In this document: positions 9,422-13,704 of the stretch, piece after piece
How the letters are laid out: the number at the start of each line of letters is the position of its first letter
How positions within the stretch are numbered: the first letter of the stretch is position 1
NCBI GenBank assembly: GCA_003550305.1
Contig: QKYT01000089.1
Location: 7,242-20,945, forward strand
Reading direction: 5' to 3'
DNA from: Glomus cerebriforme
Lineage: Eukaryota; Glomeromycota; Glomeromycetes; Glomerales; Glomeraceae
Length of the DNA stretch: 13,704 bases
Program-made: the position numbers and the translations under genes
The notes under the pieces: generated by a model
What the model saw: only the letters and a program-made list of their open reading frames with translations
Told to the model about the DNA's origin: nothing
Database searches by the model: none

Positions 9422-11628
9422 TTAAAATAAAAATGATTTACTATCAGGAATTTCCAATTCATCTTGCTCTTCTGAATGAAAATTTGGATTATTGTGTGTG
9501 TCATCATTGTCTGTAAAATAAAATAATAAGCATGATTATCATTACATGTTATGAAAAGTCGAAATAAGTTCTCTACATACCATCATCAATATANATATGA
9601 TGTTTCTTTTTTTCTTTATAGTAGTTATAATCATTTTGAGAATCTAAAAAAAAAATCAAATAAATCACATTTAATTGAAATGTTCATAAGTGAATTAATA
9701 CATTAATTATTTTACTTGCCATTTTTTATCTGTAGCTTTTTAAATTTTTTAGTTAGTCTTTCACTTTTAACTAAAAATATTTTGAGATATAAAGTTAATA
9801 TTCATTCATTCAATTATTTTAAATATAAATTAAAATTACCTTCAAGATTACTGCTTCTCTTTTTTGATACACTGTTATTCTTTTGGTTATTTGATTTATC
9901 AAAATCACCAACTAAAAAAATAAAAATTAGTCAACCACTATACAAAAATTTATTATTAAATTCAATAAATGCTTACTATTATCAGGGATATAAAATTCAT
10001 TATATGATTTACTGTGAAATGCTAAAAAAGATCATTGTTATTAATCAATTATTAATATGATAATTTTAATTAAAAAAAAATTGTTCAATTTATACCTTCT
10101 TGTTTTTCTGTTATTATTTAAATCAAAAATTAATGATATTTATATCTTAAAGAAAATAAACAAACCTAAAAAATATAATAATACCTTCTGTTGCATTCCT
10201 TGGTTCAGGAAAATTTTCAAATTGATAAACTTTACTTGTAAATAATCTGCTTGTATAACTTGTTTCTGAATAACTTATTTTATTCATTTCTAAATCATTA
10301 TTTGCTTCCAATGNAATTGGCATATTTTGATATAATCTGTTAATTTCNCTTATTTTATCNNNCANTGTATAAATATTAGGTCTTTTTAATGGATCAGCAT
10401 CCCAACATTGTTTTATTAAACTTTCATATTCTAAGGGAGTTCCTGATATTATTCTTGGTCTTATACCATTAACTATTTTNATNGCAAGATAATAATCATG
10501 TTCATACTTNATAAATGGTGGTTGTCCAGATGAAANTTCCCACATAAGCATTGCAATACTATAAACATCAGATGCTTTTGTAGTTTGCTTTCCAGCAATA
10601 ATTTCAGGTGCTATATAAGGAAGATTTCCATATATACTGTTTGANGGTTTGTCTGCAGGACCACAAAATCCAAGATCACTAATAACGAATCTTGAATTAA
10701 TTTGGCTAAATAATATATTTCCAGAATGCAAATCTCTATGAATTGCATTTTCATCATGAATATTAGAAAGTGCTTCAATTATATCATAAATAATTTGAAT
10801 TCTTTTTTTCCATGTAAGTTGATTATTATTTTGTTGTAAATAATCTCTTAAATTTATGTCCNNTATATTCATTACAAGCATGTAATTTCCATTTGATGGA
10901 TTTTGTGTTAAACCATAACATGGAATTATATTTGGATGTTTATTGCATATGGTTAAATGTGATTTAGCCTATAAAAAACAAGATTTTTTTAGAATATTTA
11001 AATAAAAACTTCACTTTTAAATATTTTAATTACAAACCTCTTCAAACCATCTTTGATTTGCATTTTCAGCATTTTCTAAACTTTTAAGTACTACTTTTTG
11101 TCTCCCAAATCTTTTTAATTGTATTTCTTTAGAATCCCATTCATAATATCCTCCATCAATCCAAACTGCTATATAAATTTCAGAACATCCGCCCTTTGTT
11201 AAATATTTAATATTCTGTAAATGATTATATGGGATCCATTCAATTATCTTTTCTGGCATAAATGTTTCCAATTGACATCTCTGTATTAAATTATCAATAT
11301 CATCATTTCCAGATGTCCAATTTGAAAANTTTGCTTTTAAATATTTTCGAACACAATTTTCACAATATAATGTAGCTAAACATTCTTGGTTACAATTTTC
11401 ACAAATTCTTTTTGTTCCTGAATTAAAAAGAATTTTGTTTCGATCATAAATTTTATTTATTCTTTTTATTGCTTCAGTTTTTTCATCATTTGTAAGAGAA
11501 TTATCAGCAAGTAATGTTTGTTTTCGAAATTCATGTTGTTTATGTAAAACATTGTGAATATTAAAATCTAATAATGCATTTGCTCTATTAAGTGCAATAG
11601 AAATTAATTCTTTACGAATAGCAGACAT
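9422..11628 (-). CDS. Protein kinase, TKL-like, Rhizophagus-type, seven exons
   Basis: The product is a Ser/Thr or dual-specificity signalling kinase. Exons: 11628-11038, 10968-10185, 10021-9977, 9911-9840, 9770-9720, 9643-9581 and 9510-9422; phases agree throughout and give 564 codons plus TAA. Residues 1-70 are helical and charged. Cysteines 76, 79, 83, 89 and 92 form a zinc-ribbon-like knot. The kinase domain runs from about 140 to 410. It has a degenerate glycine loop (KGGCSEIY, 145-152), Lys182 in VVLK, HRDLHSGNIL with Asp276, DLG in place of DFG with Asp295, APE at 317-319, SDVYS with Asp331 and the KRP arginine near 393. The low-complexity, charged tail comes from five small exons and ends EIPDSKSFLF. 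The start ATG is the first in frame, 35 bases after an A20 tract. All invariant catalytic residues are present, so activity is plausible; the substrate is unknown. Several Ns in the second exon leave residues unread. Small-exon borders are inferred from splice sites and frame only. Confidence 0.88.
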
Positions 11629-11662
11629 AATGAATTTTTTCTACTGAGGTTTTTTAATTTGT

Positions 11663-11682
11663 AAAAAAAAAAAAAAAAAAAA
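11663..11682. promoter_or_regulatory. A20 tract just upstream of the kinase start
   Basis: Twenty consecutive A on the plus strand (poly-T in the gene's direction) lie 35-54 bases before the kinase ATG. In fungi such homopolymer tracts often sit in nucleosome-poor promoters. The role here is inference, and the DNA is A+T-rich throughout. Confidence 0.3.
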
Positions 11683-11767
11683 TTAATTTAAAGTTTTTTT
11701 CGGGAATTTAAACTCCGAAAACGTGTAAATTGTGTAACTCAAATGTTTGAAAATTCATAATGAACTA

Positions 11768-11777
11768 GTCACGTGAC
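11768..11777. promoter_or_regulatory. GTCACGTGAC palindrome, E-box-like
   Basis: This perfect 10 base palindrome with a CACGTG core lies 140 bases upstream of the kinase ATG. CACGTG is the classic site of bHLH factors in fungi. The same 10 bases occur at 13500-13509, and CACGTG alone at 229, 3315 and 13092. That weakens a gene-specific role but makes the word stand out. Confidence 0.35.
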
Positions 11778-12650
11778 GAATTTTGTTCCCCAAATAAAAT
11801 AATTAGTTCGATTATAAATTAATTTATTAATTTACTAATAATTATGGCAGATTAATAAGATGATAAGATATTTTTAATAAATCTTTGTCAATAAGACAGT
11901 TATTATGATAATAAATGATTGAATAATAAAATAATAAAGTACAAATTTTATTATCTAATGTTTTTTTACAAGAAATTTGATTATATTTTAAGTTTTGTTG
12001 TTAAAACTTCATATAAAGCAAATGTTTCATGCATAAATAAGAATTTTAACAGATTTAAAAATGAATTTAAATATTAATTAAATAAATTTATTTACTTACA
12101 TCGTGTTTTTAATAATAGATATAGTCAAATATGGGAAATACAAATAAAAAAAAAATACAGTTTTTATTTTAGATTTGAAAAATATAATCCGTCATATTAT
12201 TTTTTTAAAAAAAGTATTTTATACATATTAAACGAAATTGATAAACTATGCACTCTTGATCAAGTTGAGCTGTTTTAAGGAGCGTACTCACTACACCTAT
12301 CACGTTTGGACTATAGTGTCAGTATAAATATCAATTGTTTGTTGGTATTCTTTAATGAATAATCGTAAATTTTAACTTTTGGCTTTTTTTTTTAAAAAGA
12401 AAATAAAAAAAAAAATTGGCTTGGAATTTTCGATTTAGTAATTAGTTATCAGAATCAAAAATAATTGAACTATAACAAGAACTAAAGGTTTACGAGTACA
12501 TTATCATCATGAAATATTATAAATCAAAAATATACAGTAACCATAGACAAACTCTAGATTATATATAATTATTCGTACCTTTATATCTATCTCGCTTTTA
12601 CTTTAAAGGGAATATAATTTTATAACTATGCAATAATAATTTTTTTTATC

Positions 12651-13299
12651 ATTTATAAAAACCATCAAGGAAACAATAATAGATACTTTCTTACATCCAT
12701 AAAGAAATAATTTCTAGCTAAAGGGCAAGCTATTTATACGGAAATTATGTTAATAAGTCTCTGGTCAAACATTGGGAATTAATGAGACTTTTTTAATTCT
12801 AATTTTTATAATACTAATATTAATATTATCTTAAACTGCAAGTACTTGAAAATTGGAATGAAATAATCAAGGAGTGAAATTTTGTGCCCATTTCATTAGG
12901 AATGTTTTTTGTTGTGAAATCAAATTATTTCGCAAAATTTATTAGAAACCACAAATATTAATTCTTTATTAAATTTTCAATACTTACAGTACGTCATGCG
13001 GTATATGTTTTCTTTTTTCTTTTTTTGTCACTTTTACATGTCAAAACTTGGCGAAAAGAAAATTTATCATTGGCTTGTCGATGTTCATCATCACGTGAAA
13101 CTTTCTAGTAGAAAAATTCATTTCTTTCTTTTAAGTATACAATTAATTTTATATAATTTGTTTGTTTTGAAGCATTTTACAAATAGTTCCGCATAAAAAA
13201 ATAACTACTAAATAACTGTTGAACTTAGAATATATTAAATCACAAAAACTAAATAAAAATTCTCATTTCACATAAACTTTCCATTGATTAAAGTTATTT
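12651..13299 (-). repeat. Repeat A, inverted right arm
   Basis: This is the reverse complement of 11-630. It shares the inner border TATAAATGAT, here read as ATCATTTATA from 12648, and the outer border near CCATTGATTAAAGTTATTTT. It differs by a short insertion near 12655-12665 (AAACCATC region), a 36 base insertion at 12755-12790 and scattered point changes. A 66 codon plus-strand frame at 12996-13196 is not kept as a gene: it is low in complexity and lies wholly in the repeat. Confidence 0.9.
12755..12790. mobile_element. 36 base insertion with 7 base inverted ends inside repeat A
   Basis: Present in the right arm and absent at the matching place in the left arm (about position 535-545). 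It begins AAGTCTC and ends GAGACTT, a perfect 7 base inverted pair, and is bracketed by TTAAT (left) and TTTTAAT (right), where the empty site has TTTAAT. This looks like a tiny MITE remnant with a target duplication of about 5 bases. Confidence 0.55.
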
Positions 13300-13323
13300 T
13301 TGCGTTATAGTTTCAAGATTGCA

Positions 13324-13408
13324 AGCCAAATTACAATAATATGCCGATTTTTAAAGATTTAAAAATTCTAGACAATATTAAATAATTTATGATCATTACA
13401 AGTTTTTT
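13324..13408 (+). repeat. Repeat B, right copy
   Basis: Same orientation as 631-729: AGCCAAATTACAATAATAT at the start, AAAATTCTAGACAATATTAA in the middle, GATCATTACAAG plus a T run at the end. It is separated from inverted repeat A by about 24 bases. Immediately after it comes the palindromic module. Confidence 0.85.
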
Positions 13409-13489
13409 CACCCCACTCAGGTGATCATCAAAGGTTATAACCTTATGATTTATGTATCAAGTGCATAGGTTATATCCTGCCCATGGTCC
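13409..13489 (-). repeat. Palindromic module, right copy (inverted)
   Basis: CACCCCACTCAGGTGATCAT followed by CAAAGG is close to the reverse complement of 7705-7729. The 12 base palindrome AGGTTATAACCT is at 13432-13443, and a CCCATGG word follows near 13479. The internal order differs from the copy at 7646-7735, so the match is partial. Confidence 0.6.
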
Positions 13490-13623
13490 ATCATTAAATG
13501 TCACGTGACCAATTTTTAATTCCGGCCCAACATGCGCATTAAAGAATACCTAATTTGTGCTAATGCCTGCATGTATTACCCAAATAAAATGAGTTACTTT
13601 TAGCATAATATGCGCTAATTCAA

Positions 13624-13704
13624 GCGCATGTTACCAGTCGTAACATGCGTTAGTGACAGCGCATGTTACCGGTCGTAACGTGCATTAGTGACAACGCAGG
13701 TTAC
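13624..13704 (+). repeat. 35 base tandem repeat of hairpin units, runs off the window
   Basis: GCGCATGTTACC recurs at 13624 and 13659, with a third start at 13694 (ACGCAGGTTAC), an exact 35 base period. Each unit holds an inverted pair GCGCATGTTAC / GTAACATGCG around a 3-5 base loop, then TTAGTGACA. More degenerate related words (ACATGCGCATTA near 13529, GCATGTATTACC near 13569, ATATGCGCTAAT near 13608) suggest that the array once began further left. It is much richer in G+C than the rest of the window. Confidence 0.85.

Larger units (their letters stand above)
11629..12650. other. Kinase upstream region, no gene
   Basis: This 1 kb is A+T-rich and has no gene. It must include the kinase promoter on the minus strand, but no single TATA box stands out among many TATA-like runs. 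Useful landmarks are an A20 tract at 11663-11682 and a GTCACGTGAC palindrome at 11768-11777. The rest holds runs of T or A and no repeat that I could match elsewhere in the window. Confidence 0.5.

Noticed and set aside
9716..10245. Two plus-strand open frames of 114 and 62 codons
   Set aside because: They lie antisense over the small exons and introns of the kinase tail, which has consistent splice phases on the minus strand.
12996..13196. 66 codon plus-strand open frame
   Set aside because: Lies inside inverted repeat A, begins in low-complexity Phe-rich sequence, and no conserved product is recognised in the left arm.
11..13299. Repeat A as LTRs of a retrotransposon
   Set aside because: The copies are inverted, not direct; they lack TG/CA ends, and no gag, reverse transcriptase or integrase lies between them.
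1..13704. tRNA or rRNA genes
   Set aside because: No cloverleaf with A and B boxes and no rRNA core words could be found by eye on either strand.

Overview
The window looks like nuclear DNA of an arbuscular mycorrhizal fungus of the Rhizophagus type (Glomeromycotina). The reasons are the extreme A+T richness, genes cut by 60-70 base GT-AG introns, a tyrosine-kinase-like (TKL-type) protein kinase of the kind hugely expanded in these fungi, a fungal UDP-glycosyltransferase, and abundant small non-autonomous repeats. The assignment is an inference from sequence character and remembered families; no search was run.

Layout. Positions 11-630 hold a repeat (A) that returns inverted at 12651-13299. 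A second short repeat (B) follows it at 631-729 and lies in direct orientation at 13324-13408. Between the arms, on the minus strand, lies a decayed UDP-glycosyltransferase gene (3146 down to 1375). It has five recognisable exon pieces, a frameshift, a missing splice donor, a missing 5' end and an altered donor-sugar motif. From 3.1 to 6.6 kb there is gene-poor DNA with three small elements bounded by terminal inverted repeats (3925-4122, 4226-4920, 5197-5339). At 6685-7262 on the plus strand is a relic of an RNA exonuclease 4 (REXO4-like, DEDDh) gene. Its 3' end runs directly into a seven-unit, roughly 56 base tandem array (7274-7637) whose units each carry two palindromes. A palindromic module at 7646-7735 returns inverted at 13409-13489.

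The only gene that looks intact is the protein kinase on the minus strand (11628 down to 9422). It can be read as seven exons in one continuous frame, 564 codons plus stop, and one of its introns appears to be GC-AG. The window ends inside a 35 base tandem repeat of hairpin-forming units.

The genes do not form a pathway. The picture is a repeat-rich accessory region with one plausible live signalling kinase, two decaying genes and several generations of foldback or MITE-like elements. Ambiguous bases (N) fall almost only in the inferred coding exons, which suggests a consensus made over near-identical paralogues or nuclear variants. I did not find a convincing new biological system. The most unusual features are the A/B repeat arrangement and the palindromic array fused to the exonuclease relic.
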